Assembly: GCF_000425305.1 (NCBI RefSeq)
Contig: NZ_AUDE01000006.1
Location: 1-64,000, forward strand
Reading direction: 5' to 3'
DNA length: 64,000 nucleotides
Source: Psychroserpens burtonensis DSM 12212
Lineage (GTDB): Bacteria > Bacteroidota > Bacteroidia > Flavobacteriales > Flavobacteriaceae
The translations under genes and the position numbers were made by a program. Below are positions 7,268 through 16,488 of the stretch, piece after piece; the first letter of the stretch is position 1, and each line of letters opens with the position of its first letter. The notes beneath the pieces were generated by a model. That model did no database searches. It had not been told where the DNA came from and saw only the letters and a program-made list of their open reading frames with translations.

Positions 7268-7687
7268 ATGAAAAACCTACTTAAAAATGCAATTGCATCT
7301 GCAATTGTTATGTCAATGCTTTTTAATTGTTCGATTGAATCAATTGAAAATGAGCAAGAAGAACTTCTTTTTCAAACTCCTAATGCACAAAACGATTGTG
7401 CAGATGAAGATCCTCAGGCGAGGGTTACTAACGGTGGAACCATTGCAATTACTTTTCAGATTTCAACATTGGATGGTACCGTGTTACATTTGGTAGAAAA
7501 TATAGCCCCTGGAAATTCTTCTGGCTTCTTAACATTTGCGCCTGATGACATTGTGTTTAACATTTCGAAAAATACAACAGGTATTCAAGATGACAAAGTT
7601 GTTTTTACTATGAATCAATGTATGAGTTTTGATATGGTATTAGGAGTTGATAATTATTTAGTTGCTGGATCTCCAGATAACCTATAA
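7268..7687 (+). CDS. small lipoprotein of unknown function
   Basis: This 139-residue product has a lipoprotein signal ending MLFNC (Cys21). Two cysteines (Cys43 and Cys118) lie in an otherwise beta-rich mature domain that begins ARVTNGGTIAITFQI and ends with a DDKVVFTMNQCMSFDM strand. I do not recognise a named domain, although similar small lipoproteins with a VTNxGxIxI strand occur in flavobacteria. It is likely an envelope protein. A good consensus promoter precedes it and it is transcribed alone, convergent with the minus-strand genes that begin four bases after its stop. Confidence 0.7.
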   Translation: MKNLLKNAIASAIVMSMLFNCSIESIENEQEELLFQTPNAQNDCADEDPQARVTNGGTIAITFQISTLDGTVLHLVENIAPGNSSGFLTFAPDDIVFNISKNTTGIQDDKVVFTMNQCMSFDMVLGVDNYLVAGSPDNL

Positions 7688-7690
7688 GTC

Positions 7691-8869
7691 TCATAGTTTA
7701 TTGCAAATGATTACTAACTTAACACCAAGAAGGTTTGTGGTAAAAAAAAGATAAGTGTGCCCTCCATCTTTAATACTATATTTCTTTCTTAAATTTTGAA
7801 CAGTCTCTGGGAAGTTTCTAGTTGTAATATTAGCTTGTGATATTTTAAGTGATTTTATATTCTTTTTGCTGTAATCTACTATGGATTCAATAGTAAAGGA
7901 TCTTCCAGGAAATATCAGGTGTTCATTGCTCGTGTATAAATGAGAGTGTTGGTGTATTTTTGAAATCTTCAATTGCTTTGATACACTATTAAAAGCACCC
8001 GATTTTAGAATAGCAGCATTTGGCTCATATAAAAAGTGTAAAGGATGACTTAAAATTGCATGGTGTGTGGCCTCATTCATTAATTTAAAATTAAAAACTT
8101 CTACAGAATTATTAACAATATTGGCGGTTTTAACTGTGATTTCTCCCTTAAAGTCGTTTTCTAATATCCATATAAGCTCCTTTACTTCATTTTTAACTGC
8201 TATGATATGAATGTCCTTAACGTGCTTTAATTCACTTATTCCTATGGATAAGTCTAATAAGGGAGATGTTTTAATGGCTATATTATTCGTGCGTTTAAAT
8301 AGAGTTTCTAAATGAAGAGGAACATTAGGTAAACACTCTTTGAGAAAAAAGACCTTGCCTTTGCTTTTATGTCTTCGGGAGGGATCTATATAAACCCAAT
8401 CATACTTATCTTTTTTTGAAAGCAAGTAATCTATGCCACTTGAGTTAACTGTTTTTATGTTTTTAACTTGTAGTTGAGTATAATTATAAGCTACTATTGC
8501 AGACAATTCCTCATCAATATCACAATATGTGACCTCCTTAAAATGCCTCGAAAAGTATAAACAGTCTACACCAAAACCTCCAGTAATATCTAATATTGAT
8601 TTTCCTGTAAATAATTTAGACTTATATTCTGCAGTGATTTCAGATGACGTTTGTTCTATGTTTAACTTGTTTGGGTAGTATATCTTTTCCGAAGAAAACC
8701 AAGTCGGTAACTTTTTTTTACACTTAACTTTAGCTTCAATTTGTTCAATAATTTCTTTGGTAGTAACCTTGCTAAAGTGAGTGCCTTTTAATAGAATACT
8801 GGATACTTCGGTATTAATATTATTAGAAATAAACTTTTGAATTTCGCTATTTAAAATGTCAGTATTCAA
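7691..8869 (-). CDS. class I SAM-dependent methyltransferase with THUMP-like C-terminal domain
   Basis: In this 392-residue protein the SAM-binding motif I is DITGGFGVDCLYF (about 95-107), followed by an acidic motif TYCDIDEELS. A catalytic-type motif VYIDPSRRHKSKG (about 157-169) has the DPxR arrangement. The C-terminus (RNFPETVQNLRKKYSIKDGG followed by HTYLFF) matches the THUMP-like domain seen in a Bacteroidota methyltransferase family. The substrate is probably an RNA, judged from the domain, but it is not established. It lies eight bases after the AI-2E permease gene in the same direction, so cotranscription is likely. Confidence 0.8.
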   Translation of the reverse strand: MNTDILNSEIQKFISNNINTEVSSILLKGTHFSKVTTKEIIEQIEAKVKCKKKLPTWFSSEKIYYPNKLNIEQTSSEITAEYKSKLFTGKSILDITGGFGVDCLYFSRHFKEVTYCDIDEELSAIVAYNYTQLQVKNIKTVNSSGIDYLLSKKDKYDWVYIDPSRRHKSKGKVFFLKECLPNVPLHLETLFKRTNNIAIKTSPLLDLSIGISELKHVKDIHIIAVKNEVKELIWILENDFKGEITVKTANIVNNSVEVFNFKLMNEATHHAILSHPLHFLYEPNAAILKSGAFNSVSKQLKISKIHQHSHLYTSNEHLIFPGRSFTIESIVDYSKKNIKSLKISQANITTRNFPETVQNLRKKYSIKDGGHTYLFFTTNLLGVKLVIICNKL

Positions 8870-8876
8870 ACGTTGA

Positions 8877-9965
8877 TTATAAGCCTTGCGTTAATTTTTT
8901 TACCATTTTATTATCTGATAAAAATTCTTTAAGAATCACCTTTATGGCCGTGTAGAAAGGAACTGCGACAATCATACCAACAACTCCAAAGAGTAGACCT
9001 GCAATTATTATGATTAAGAAAATCTCTAAAGGATGTGATTTTACACTCTTAGAAAATATAAAAGGCTGACTAAAGAAATTATCAACCAACTGCGCAATTG
9101 CTATAACGATAAATGTGTAAAATAATTTAGGTAAAACAATAACACTAAAGCTCTCACCGAGATTATTGGTCATTACTAAAAGCATCATAATAGCACCTCC
9201 AATTAATGGACCTAAATAGGGTATTAGATTTATTAAAGCACATAAAAAGGCAATAACTACAGCGTTTTCAATACCAATAATTAGTAAACCTATCGTGTAA
9301 ATAATGAATAGTATTAAGATTTGGAAGAACAACCCGACGAAATAACGAGATAACAAATCTGAAATCTTCTCAATAGACCGTTTCGTATTTGACTCTTTAT
9401 TATTAGGTACGAATGTCAAAATCCCTTGTTGAAATAGGTTTCTATCTTTTAAAAAGAAAAAAGCAATAAATAAAACAGACATCAAACCAATACTGAAACT
9501 TCCTAACCCAGAAACGATGCTATTTAAAAAGTTTGGTATGATACTATAATCCATACTCGACAATATTTTAGATTCTTTAATAGCTTGTTCTGCGTCGATA
9601 TGATTAATTTCTAAATACGTAATAGTTTCGGTATATAAAGATTCGATATTACTTTTAAGCTGATCTATATCTAGTAGTGATAAATTTTGCCCTTGTTCAA
9701 CTAAAAGCGGTATTAATAAGCTTACAATCCCTACAAAAATACCTACTAAAAAGACCATGGTTGCAACCACAGCAAGTGTGTTATTGAATTTTAGACGTCG
9801 TCTTAAAAACATAACAATGGGTCTTCCAATAAGTGATATTACGCCTGCAATAACGATATAAACAATTACAGATTGTATCTCATATAAGAAGTACAAAACC
9901 AATGAAACAGCAACGATTACGCCAGCTGCCCTAAGTATTCCGTATGAAATATTTTTAGAATTCAT
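8877..9965 (-). CDS. AI-2E family (PerM/YhhT-type) membrane permease
   Basis: The 362-residue protein has paired N-terminal transmembrane segments (about 10-45), a further segment near 60-85, a soluble helical middle (90-150) and a C-terminal bundle. It carries the family signature region NLIPYLGPLIGGA (about 246-258). The closing stretch GLLFGVVGMIVAVPFYTAIK is typical of PF01594. Members export small molecules or sodium; the AI-2 name is historical and the substrate here is unknown. It is in a minus-strand run with the methyltransferase genes on both sides. Confidence 0.85.
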   Translation of the reverse strand: MNSKNISYGILRAAGVIVAVSLVLYFLYEIQSVIVYIVIAGVISLIGRPIVMFLRRRLKFNNTLAVVATMVFLVGIFVGIVSLLIPLLVEQGQNLSLLDIDQLKSNIESLYTETITYLEINHIDAEQAIKESKILSSMDYSIIPNFLNSIVSGLGSFSIGLMSVLFIAFFFLKDRNLFQQGILTFVPNNKESNTKRSIEKISDLLSRYFVGLFFQILILFIIYTIGLLIIGIENAVVIAFLCALINLIPYLGPLIGGAIMMLLVMTNNLGESFSVIVLPKLFYTFIVIAIAQLVDNFFSQPFIFSKSVKSHPLEIFLIIIIAGLLFGVVGMIVAVPFYTAIKVILKEFLSDNKMVKKLTQGL

Positions 9966-9989
9966 GGAGTAAATATATAAAGACTTTAG

Positions 9990-10496
9990 TTAAGACTGTT
10001 TAAGTTGTTTGGTTATTTCATACAAAGTCACACTAGTGGCTTGTACGACATTCATACTGCTATTTTGGCCAAACATATCAATATGAATAACAGCATCACT
10101 CATATTTAAAATAGCTTCTGAAACTCCAAAATTCTCATCACCAATAATTAGTGCAATAGGTTTATGCTTCGGAAATGTGAAATCTATCAGAGCTTCGCTT
10201 TTTGATGTGATTTCAAGAGCAATTATAAAATAACCGTTGTTTTTTAAATCAGAAACTAGGGTTAACGCTTCATTTTCGTGTTTATACTTTACAGATTTCT
10301 CAGTAGCTCTTGATGTCTTCATCATTTTTCTACCTAAAGGCGTGTTATCTCCACAAAAAATCAATTCTTCAATACCAAAAGCATCTGCAGTTCTAAACAA
10401 ACTTCCAATATTTGGAGCATTAGTAACATTCTCACAAATGAGAGTAATAGGAAACGTTTTGTTGTTAAAGTTAGTAGAGTAGTGGTTTAGTTGCAT
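9990..10496 (-). CDS. TrmH/SpoU-family RNA methyltransferase
   Basis: In this 168-residue SPOUT methyltransferase, motif 1 is NVTNAPNIGSLFRTADAFGI (about 24-43) with the conserved Asn/Arg pair. Motif 2 is IALIIGDENFGVSE (about 133-146), and motif 3 is IDMFGQNSSMNVVQATSVTL, which forms the SAM-binding trefoil knot. It lacks an N-terminal RNA-binding extension, so it is a short form. The likely product is a 2'-O-methylated tRNA or rRNA ribose; the exact site is not deducible. A TTTCCGAAG-family repeat lies inside the gene at 10167. Confidence 0.85.
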   Translation of the reverse strand: MQLNHYSTNFNNKTFPITLICENVTNAPNIGSLFRTADAFGIEELIFCGDNTPLGRKMMKTSRATEKSVKYKHENEALTLVSDLKNNGYFIIALEITSKSEALIDFTFPKHKPIALIIGDENFGVSEAILNMSDAVIHIDMFGQNSSMNVVQATSVTLYEITKQLKQS

Positions 10497-10517
10497 TTGA
10501 TATAGTCGCGTAAGGTC

Positions 10518-10748
10518 TTAAACTCGAAATGGATTAAGTGATTTAAGGTAAATGAAATGTTTGTCCGCAATTATATACAGCGTGTAATTTACCACACGGT
10601 CCAAAACAACATATAATTCCTTTTGGAGCTGGGCTAATGTGAAAATTGCTATTGCCACAGTATAGGTATGGCTAATAATTTGACCTAAACACTGAAATGT
10701 CATTAGTACAATTAAAACAACTGCAATTACTCTGTATCTCAAACTCAT
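10518..10748 (-). CDS. small putative membrane protein, possibly frameshifted
   Basis: The frame encodes 76 residues with one N-terminal hydrophobic segment (RVIAVVLIVLMTFQCLGQII) that could be a signal peptide. After residue 28 this frame loses typical composition. Another frame from there (ending near 10550) reads CGNSNFHISPAPKGIICCFG then PCGKLHAVYNCGQTFHLP, which looks more protein-like and is rich in cysteine. A frameshift near 10665 is therefore possible. It lies nine bases downstream of the DUF4159 gene in the same direction. No family is recognised. It could be a spurious frame. Confidence 0.3.
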   Translation of the reverse strand: MSLRYRVIAVVLIVLMTFQCLGQIISHTYTVAIAIFTLAQLQKELYVVLDRVVNYTLYIIADKHFIYLKSLNPFRV

Positions 10749-10757
10749 ATTTAAGGA

Positions 10758-11429
10758 CTAATTCTCAAACGCATATTTTATAATATTAGCTCCCATTTTT
10801 AAAGCTTTCTCTCGGACATCTGCTGGATCATTATGAACTTCTGGATCTTCCCAGCCATCACCAAGATCACTTTCAAAAGTAAAAAGTAAGACGAGTCTAT
10901 TTTTATAAAAAAGCCCTAAAGCTTGTGGTCGTTTGCCATCGTGCTCATGAATTTTCGGTAAACCTTCAGGAAATTTATATGCGGTATTAAAAATTTCGTG
11001 GTCTTTAGGTAATTCCAATAATTCAAGATTTGGAAATACTTTTTTCAATTCTTTTTTGATGTAAGGCTCCATCCCGTAATTGTCGTCAATATGTAAGAAT
11101 CCTCCAGACGTTAAGTAGTTTCTTAGGTTTTCGGCATCGGTATCAGAAAAAAATACATTTCCATGACCAGTCATATGTAATATTGGGAATTGAAAAATAT
11201 CAATACTTCCAATGTCCACAACTTGCGGTTTTGTGTTCATTTTGGTCTTAATATTAGCATTACAGTAGCTAATAAGGTTAGGGAGTGCTGTAGGATTACT
11301 ATACCAATCACCACCACCCTTGTACTTTACAATTGCCAAATCTTGAGCGTTAATAACTATTGAGGTTAAACTTATCATTAGCGTCAATGCTATTGTAAGC
11401 GTTTTAAAATATTTAGAACTTATGGTCAT
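10758..11429 (-). CDS. DUF4159 exported protein
   Basis: The 223-residue protein has a signal peptide (residues 1-28, ending VINAQ). It matches DUF4159: AIVKYKGGGDWYSNPTALPN near the N-terminus, ILHMTGHGNVFFSD, LRNYLTSGGFLHIDDNYGM (about 106-124) and a C-terminal ESDLGDGWEDPEVHND. The fold resembles a glutamine-amidotransferase-like Rossmann domain used in Bacteroidota and myxobacterial envelope proteins; the biochemical role is unknown. It is probably periplasmic. It lies downstream of rsmE in the same direction with a 215-base gap that holds no gene and one copy of the dispersed TTTCCGAAG motif (11500). Confidence 0.85.
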   Translation of the reverse strand: MTISSKYFKTLTIALTLMISLTSIVINAQDLAIVKYKGGGDWYSNPTALPNLISYCNANIKTKMNTKPQVVDIGSIDIFQFPILHMTGHGNVFFSDTDAENLRNYLTSGGFLHIDDNYGMEPYIKKELKKVFPNLELLELPKDHEIFNTAYKFPEGLPKIHEHDGKRPQALGLFYKNRLVLLFTFESDLGDGWEDPEVHNDPADVREKALKMGANIIKYAFEN

Positions 11430-11499
11430 AAATCAAAAATAGAAATTAAACAGATGAATTATATTCTTTTAACTTTATTTATGACATCTTTATTTTCCT

Positions 11500-11508
11500 C
11501 TTCGGAAA
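11500..11508 (-). repeat. intergenic copy of the dispersed 9-mer TTTCCGAAG
   Basis: CTTCGGAAA on the plus strand. This is the only one of the 19 exact copies that lies outside a gene. The other start positions are 8686, 10167, 13326, 17579, 23170, 29553, 30949, 37783, 40891, 41353, 43297, 48713, 50136, 51147, 54571, 56304, 57066 and 59266. The function is unknown. Confidence 0.6.
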
Positions 11509-11644
11509 AAGTAATGTCTTAAACACTGTTCACCGTATTGAATCTTAGCAATAAAAGCAATATATTTTGAATGTATAAAACAGTTGTTTTTTTTTAATAT
11601 AAAGCTTTTCATTTAAACAGATTAAATGCCATAATATAAACTTA

Positions 11645-12349
11645 TTATTCATTATTAAAAACAACAGAATGACAAGCCACGATAGCAGCAGTTTCTGTGC
11701 GTAAACGTGTCTCTCCAAGAGTTACAGGACTAAAACCATGTTGTAGTGCTAACTCAATTTCATTAGAACTAAAATCACCTTCTGGGCCAATGAGAATTGT
11801 AATGTCCTGATTTGGTTTTAGACTTTGTTTTAGTGACTTTTTATTCGTCTTTTCACAGTGTGCAATAACTGTTTGCCCAATAAAATCTTGAGCTATATAT
11901 TCCTTAAACGAAATAGCGCGATTAAGTTTTGGTAAATAACAATTTAAAGACTGTTTCATGGCAGACCGCAATATTTTCTCATAACGGTCTGCCTTTATAA
12001 CCTTGCGTTCGCTATTATCACAAATAATAGGAGTGATGGTATCTACCCCAATTTCGGTAGCTTTTTCTAAAAACCATTCATAACGATCATTCATTTTTGT
12101 TGGTGCAACAGCTAAGTGAAGTTTATACTCTCGCGTTGCTTGTTGCTTTGATGATGTTATTTTAGCAACACAGTTTTTCATATCTGCTAGAATAATTTCC
12201 GCAGAAAATAACCAACCATCACCATTTGTGATCTGTAAAATATCACTAGTAGATTTGCGTAATACTTTTACTATATGCCTACTTTCCTCTTTAGAAAAGC
12301 GAATCTCTATATCATTTTGCGTTAAGTCTTTGTTGTAGAAAAGTTGCAT
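11645..12349 (-). CDS. rsmE: 16S rRNA (uracil-1498-N3)-methyltransferase RsmE
   Basis: The 234-residue protein methylates N3 of U1498 in the decoding centre of 16S rRNA using SAM. An N-terminal PUA-like beta-barrel (FSKEESRHIVKVLRKSTSD, residues 18-36) is followed by the SPOUT knot domain: ATEIGVDTITPIICDNSERK, LRSAMKQS, ILIGPEGDFSSNEIE (about 190) and the closing LGETRLRTETAAI. Length and motif order are normal. Its ATG overlaps the stop of the upstream parvulin gene by one base (TAATG), so translational coupling is likely. Confidence 0.93.
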   Translation of the reverse strand: MQLFYNKDLTQNDIEIRFSKEESRHIVKVLRKSTSDILQITNGDGWLFSAEIILADMKNCVAKITSSKQQATREYKLHLAVAPTKMNDRYEWFLEKATEIGVDTITPIICDNSERKVIKADRYEKILRSAMKQSLNCYLPKLNRAISFKEYIAQDFIGQTVIAHCEKTNKKSLKQSLKPNQDITILIGPEGDFSSNEIELALQHGFSPVTLGETRLRTETAAIVACHSVVFNNE

Positions 12350-12987
12350 TATTGTCTTGGCTCAGTTACTTTTAGAACTTTAGACTCCTTTATTAATCGT
12401 CTGTTTTCTGTCATTAGGACAACATAATAGGCCTTAATTTCTGGGATGTCTATTGAGAAAATATCGCCGGTACTATATACTCCTTCAATAATAGGTTTTT
12501 CAAATTCTGGATGTAAATCTCCTGTTGTAAACCAGCCCAAATCACCACCTTGTTTAGCAGTATTATCCATGGAGTACTGGTTTGCTAAAGCAGTAAACAA
12601 ATACCCTTCTTTGTATTTCAAAATGACTTGATTTCTAATAATATTTATATCCTTTAGAGACTTTTTACTGCCATCTAAATAGATACAACTTACTCTATAG
12701 TACGGGATTTCGTTCTTTTCAATAATCTTATAATACGTTTTTTGTGGCGCATCTTTAAAATATTTTTTAGAACCAACACTCATATTGAGAATATCTTCTG
12801 CCATACGCGTTTTATGTTTTTCCTCATTAAAAACAATGACCTTACCTTTAACTTTTTTATTCTTTTTAAAGAAAACAGTGACATCATCTAAAGTTTGAAG
12901 AGAATCCAAGGATTTTTCGAAATCCTTTTGGGCAATAACAATAGCGTTTGTAAAAAGTAAGATGGTAATAAGTAGATTTTTAAGCAT
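12349..12987 (-). CDS. exported parvulin-type peptidyl-prolyl isomerase
   Basis: The 212-residue protein has a signal peptide (1-20, ending VIAQK). The C-terminal half matches a rotamase (PpiC) domain: FTALANQYSMDNTAKQGGDL then GWFTTGDLHPEFEKPI (about 148-170), then a YYVVLMTENR strand. An upstream region (60-120) may be a partial second domain. It is expected to help outer-membrane or secreted proteins fold in the periplasm, as SurA does. It overlaps rsmE by one base, so the two are one transcript. Confidence 0.8.
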   Translation of the reverse strand: MLKNLLITILLFTNAIVIAQKDFEKSLDSLQTLDDVTVFFKKNKKVKGKVIVFNEEKHKTRMAEDILNMSVGSKKYFKDAPQKTYYKIIEKNEIPYYRVSCIYLDGSKKSLKDINIIRNQVILKYKEGYLFTALANQYSMDNTAKQGGDLGWFTTGDLHPEFEKPIIEGVYSTGDIFSIDIPEIKAYYVVLMTENRRLIKESKVLKVTEPRQ

Positions 12988-13095
12988 AGCTTGGTTTATT
13001 TGTATTATGTCTCAAAAGTAATGGCTTGAAACAATTATAATAGTGTTTTGGAACGAAGTTTTGAAGAAATGATTGTTTATAACTATTAGTTTGGC

Positions 13096-13476
13096 CTATT
13101 TTACAGCGATCATACTAATTTCAACGTTAACGAACTTTGGTAAATTGGCGACTTCTACAGTTTCACGAGCAGGAGCTGTGGCTGCATCAAAATATTTACT
13201 GTAAACAGCATTGATTTGACTAAAGTTGTTCATGTCACTTATAAAAATGGAAGACTTAATAACATGTTCAAAAGTCATATCGGCGGCTTCTAATACAGCT
13301 TTCAAGTTTTGCATGACTTGTTCTGTTTCCGAAGAAATAGAATCTAAAACCAATGCACCCGATTGTACATTTATTGCAATTTGACCTGAAGTATATAACG
13401 TATTGCCTGTCAAAACAGCTTGATTATAAGGCCCAATTGGAGCAGGAGCGTTAGGCGTATTAATTATTTTCTTCAT
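13096..13476 (-). CDS. ridA: RidA/YjgF reactive-intermediate deaminase
   Basis: The 126-residue protein is full length for the family. It hydrolyses reactive enamine/imine intermediates (such as 2-aminoacrylate) released by PLP enzymes. Family marks are APAPIGPYNQAV at the N-terminus, SGQIAIN (about 30-36), FISDMNNF and APARETVEVANLPK with the carboxylate-binding Arg104 and a downstream Glu119. It is cytoplasmic and trimeric in known members. It lies alone between the parvulin and LptD genes in the same orientation. Confidence 0.93.
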   Translation of the reverse strand: MKKIINTPNAPAPIGPYNQAVLTGNTLYTSGQIAINVQSGALVLDSISSETEQVMQNLKAVLEAADMTFEHVIKSSIFISDMNNFSQINAVYSKYFDAATAPARETVEVANLPKFVNVEISMIAVK

Positions 13477-13576
13477 GTGTTTATCTGTGTTTTTATTTGA
13501 GATGGTGTGTTATTGATAGTTATTTATGGTCTCTATGGACACGCTTTTAAAATGCTAGTATCATATCATATAACGA

Positions 13577-16366
13577 TTATAACTGTTGATCTCTTTGTTT
13601 GCGTTTATCGTATTTAAGGTCTTGGAGCAAGCTAGATTTGATACCAATAAAGAAATTCCATTGGTTATTTGGACCAAAAGGAACCCAAGAAAAATTCATA
13701 CGCCAACTTAGTAAATCGCGTTCAAAACGCAATTGAGTTTGGGTAAACCCTTTGTTGGCAACATCATAACCAGAAGAGGCTCCAACAGACCATTTTGGTG
13801 ACAACTCAATATCTCCAGAGAACATTAAAGAATGACTCGTTATTGCGTTCTGTCTCGCTGCATTACCATAGTTAACAACGTAAGCCATTCGCAGGCTCCA
13901 TGGTATTTTGAAATTATATAACTCTGAGGGCTCTTCCTTTTTGTCTTTTAAGTCGCTATCATCTGTTAAACGCTGATCTGCAAAATCTTGAGGCCTCCCA
14001 AATAAATCATCTGCACGTCCACCACTTCTTAAATTATCTTGAATGGCAGGATCATCTTCATCTCCATTCCCTTCAAATGCGGAACTAGAAATGGAATAAC
14101 TAATGTTAAGGTTAGCAGAGGTTAGTCTAAATAAACTTCCTCCATTTTCAATATTAAATTTTTCAATTTTTCTATTATTGTTATCCAGTGCGTAAGGATC
14201 TAAAATCATCCCAAAGTTAATATTCATTTTATCCTTTAAGACTGTTGTTCCTCCAGAAACTCTTAATGGACTCCATTTTAAACTATCACCAGCGAAATTA
14301 TAAGATGTTTGAAAGTTAAGATTGTTTAGCAACTTAATTTTTTTAGGTTCTGTCGCGGTACTATCTTTATCGGTGACTTTGGCTTCAAAATTATTACCCA
14401 ATGAAATACCCATAGAGCTAGAGAAGTTTTGGTTTGGCGTTCCAAAGAGAGAGCCTTCAAACCTTGTGTATTCCTGTCGTTCTAACTCGTCTACGGTGTC
14501 GCCATCTGCATTTGCAATTGCAAAAGTATCGTAATATTGATCAAAAGCTGGATTGATGTTATAGCTTATTGATGGACGCATTACATGTCGTATTTGCTGA
14601 ATTTTACGCTCTTTGCCTTCTTTTCTAAAATCAAACATTCCATAGACTGTCGTACCAATACTTGTGCTGAAATTATAAGTTAAAAAACGATCAAAGTTGG
14701 TTAAATCTTCAGTAATAATTGTGCCTTCATCGTCTTCAAATCTTTTGATAGTATTGAACGTCCAATTCTCTTCAAAATTCATGCTAGCACTCATACTAAA
14801 ATAGTCAAATACTTTAAAGTTCGTAGAAACAGGAATAGAATGTAGCGTTCCTATTTTTGCATCATTGAACATTTCAGATTTAAGAAACAAGGAGTCTGTA
14901 GTTCGAATCCTGTTTTCTCCTCTAACGTTATATTGAAAGTTTATATTTTGAATAATTCCTTTTTTTGATCCGGTTTTAGGTGCAAATGGAAACATTCTAC
15001 CTACACTCGCTTGCACTGTTGGTAAGGTTAAATTAATTTCTTCTGTATTGGTGTTTTGAGAATGCGTAGCTGTCACATTCATATTAACCTGTGGCTCTCC
15101 TTGAAAAGTTTTAGAATAAGATACCGATGAAGCCAAGGTATTGTTCAGTGCACTTGCCAAATTTAATTGGTTTATGGACTGCCTAAAAAACTGACTACTA
15201 CCTAAGTTTACGGATGCCGAAAACCTAGAACTTGGATTGGATTTTCCATCTTGACTATGAGACCAACGAATATTATAAATCGTTGACTTTGCAAAGTCTG
15301 GGAAACCAGGTTCGCTATTAATTAAATTTTCATACCTAAAACTTAAATTTCCATTAAATTTATAACGTTTAGCATAATTAGATTCTAAACGCAGACCATA
15401 ACTTCCATTGGTATAGTAATCTCCTAAAACCGCTAAATCAAGATAGTCGTTAATCGCAAAATAATACCCTCCATTCTGTAAAAAGTAACCTCTATCATTT
15501 GCTAATTCCTGTCCAGGTGTTGGCATAATAACACCAGATGTTTGCTTTTTAGACATCGGAAAATAAGCAAAAGGTAGCCCAATTGGCGTTGGTACATCGT
15601 ATATAAATAAGTTTGTAAATCCTGTAACTACTTTTACACCAGGAACGACTTTAGCTGTTCTCATTAAAAAATAATATTCAGGGTCGTCAAGGTTTTCAGA
15701 AGTTGTAAACTTCCCATCTTTAATAAAAAGGGTAGAATCATTTTCACGTTTAGTAATCGCTGCGATAATGGTTCCGCCACTTTCTTCTGTTTTAGAATTG
15801 TAAATAATAGCTTTTTTAGTAACGGTATTAAATATGACAGAATCTGGTTCCACAATACTTTGTCCTTGTGTAAACACAGGTGCTTGAGAATAATTCCCTA
15901 AACTATCTTTGAGACGTCCTGCATAGACTAAATCTTTACCGTGATTAATGACAATAATACCAGATTTGATATTCATGTCACCGTAATTAACTTCGGCTTC
16001 ATTGTATAAGGTAGTTGTGTTTTTTCGCTGATCTAATCGCACATAATCTTTGGCTTTATAATCCACGATACTTGTGAGAAATTCTTTTTTCTTCGGAATA
16101 GAATCCGTCTTTGTGCTATCTGATTCTTTTATGTTTTTGGGTGTATCGAGCATCTTTCCAATGCTTATAACAGTTGTATCATTAACTATGGTATCATTTT
16201 TTGTTACAGGCCTAATTGGCTCCTTAGATTTAGGTAATTCTTGAGCCCAGCAAAACATGTTGATAAACATGGTAAAACTTAGGGTAAAAAGTATGTGTAA
16301 GCTTTTTGTATGCAACGCTTTTAAATGTATTTTTGCTAAAGTATGGCTCGGTTTTTGAATTCCCAA
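13577..16366 (-). CDS. lptD: LPS-assembly outer-membrane protein LptD
   Basis: The 929-residue protein starts with a long signal region (residues 1-42, ending FCWAQ) and a Pro/Asp-rich linker. An OstA/LptA-like beta-jellyroll follows (LYNEAEVNYGDMNIKSGIIV near 121). A large beta-barrel carries the Bacteroidota LptD signatures VPTPIGLPFAYFPMSKKQTS (about 264-283) and GVIMPTPGQE. It ends in aromatic-terminated strands (WSVGASSGYDV, WRMNFSWVPFGP). It inserts LPS into the outer leaflet with a lipoprotein partner not encoded here. It is divergent from the amidase gene across a 122-base gap. Confidence 0.88.
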   Translation of the reverse strand: MGIQKPSHTLAKIHLKALHTKSLHILFTLSFTMFINMFCWAQELPKSKEPIRPVTKNDTIVNDTTVISIGKMLDTPKNIKESDSTKTDSIPKKKEFLTSIVDYKAKDYVRLDQRKNTTTLYNEAEVNYGDMNIKSGIIVINHGKDLVYAGRLKDSLGNYSQAPVFTQGQSIVEPDSVIFNTVTKKAIIYNSKTEESGGTIIAAITKRENDSTLFIKDGKFTTSENLDDPEYYFLMRTAKVVPGVKVVTGFTNLFIYDVPTPIGLPFAYFPMSKKQTSGVIMPTPGQELANDRGYFLQNGGYYFAINDYLDLAVLGDYYTNGSYGLRLESNYAKRYKFNGNLSFRYENLINSEPGFPDFAKSTIYNIRWSHSQDGKSNPSSRFSASVNLGSSQFFRQSINQLNLASALNNTLASSVSYSKTFQGEPQVNMNVTATHSQNTNTEEINLTLPTVQASVGRMFPFAPKTGSKKGIIQNINFQYNVRGENRIRTTDSLFLKSEMFNDAKIGTLHSIPVSTNFKVFDYFSMSASMNFEENWTFNTIKRFEDDEGTIITEDLTNFDRFLTYNFSTSIGTTVYGMFDFRKEGKERKIQQIRHVMRPSISYNINPAFDQYYDTFAIANADGDTVDELERQEYTRFEGSLFGTPNQNFSSSMGISLGNNFEAKVTDKDSTATEPKKIKLLNNLNFQTSYNFAGDSLKWSPLRVSGGTTVLKDKMNINFGMILDPYALDNNNRKIEKFNIENGGSLFRLTSANLNISYSISSSAFEGNGDEDDPAIQDNLRSGGRADDLFGRPQDFADQRLTDDSDLKDKKEEPSELYNFKIPWSLRMAYVVNYGNAARQNAITSHSLMFSGDIELSPKWSVGASSGYDVANKGFTQTQLRFERDLLSWRMNFSWVPFGPNNQWNFFIGIKSSLLQDLKYDKRKQRDQQL

Positions 16367-16428
16367 AATTACATAGATTTTTTATGATTAGTTTATAATT
16401 CAATCAATTTATAAAAAGCATGATTAGA

Positions 16429-16441
16429 CTAGATAATCTAG
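16429..16441. promoter_or_regulatory. palindrome between lptD and the amidase gene
   Basis: A 13-base perfect palindrome CTAGATAATCTAG lies in the divergent promoter region of the two cell-envelope genes. It could be a shared operator. This is only a candidate, since A/T-rich palindromes arise easily by chance. Confidence 0.2.
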
Positions 16442-16488
16442 ATACTACGTACTTAAAATAAATCGAGTTGATTAACCGTTAAACACGT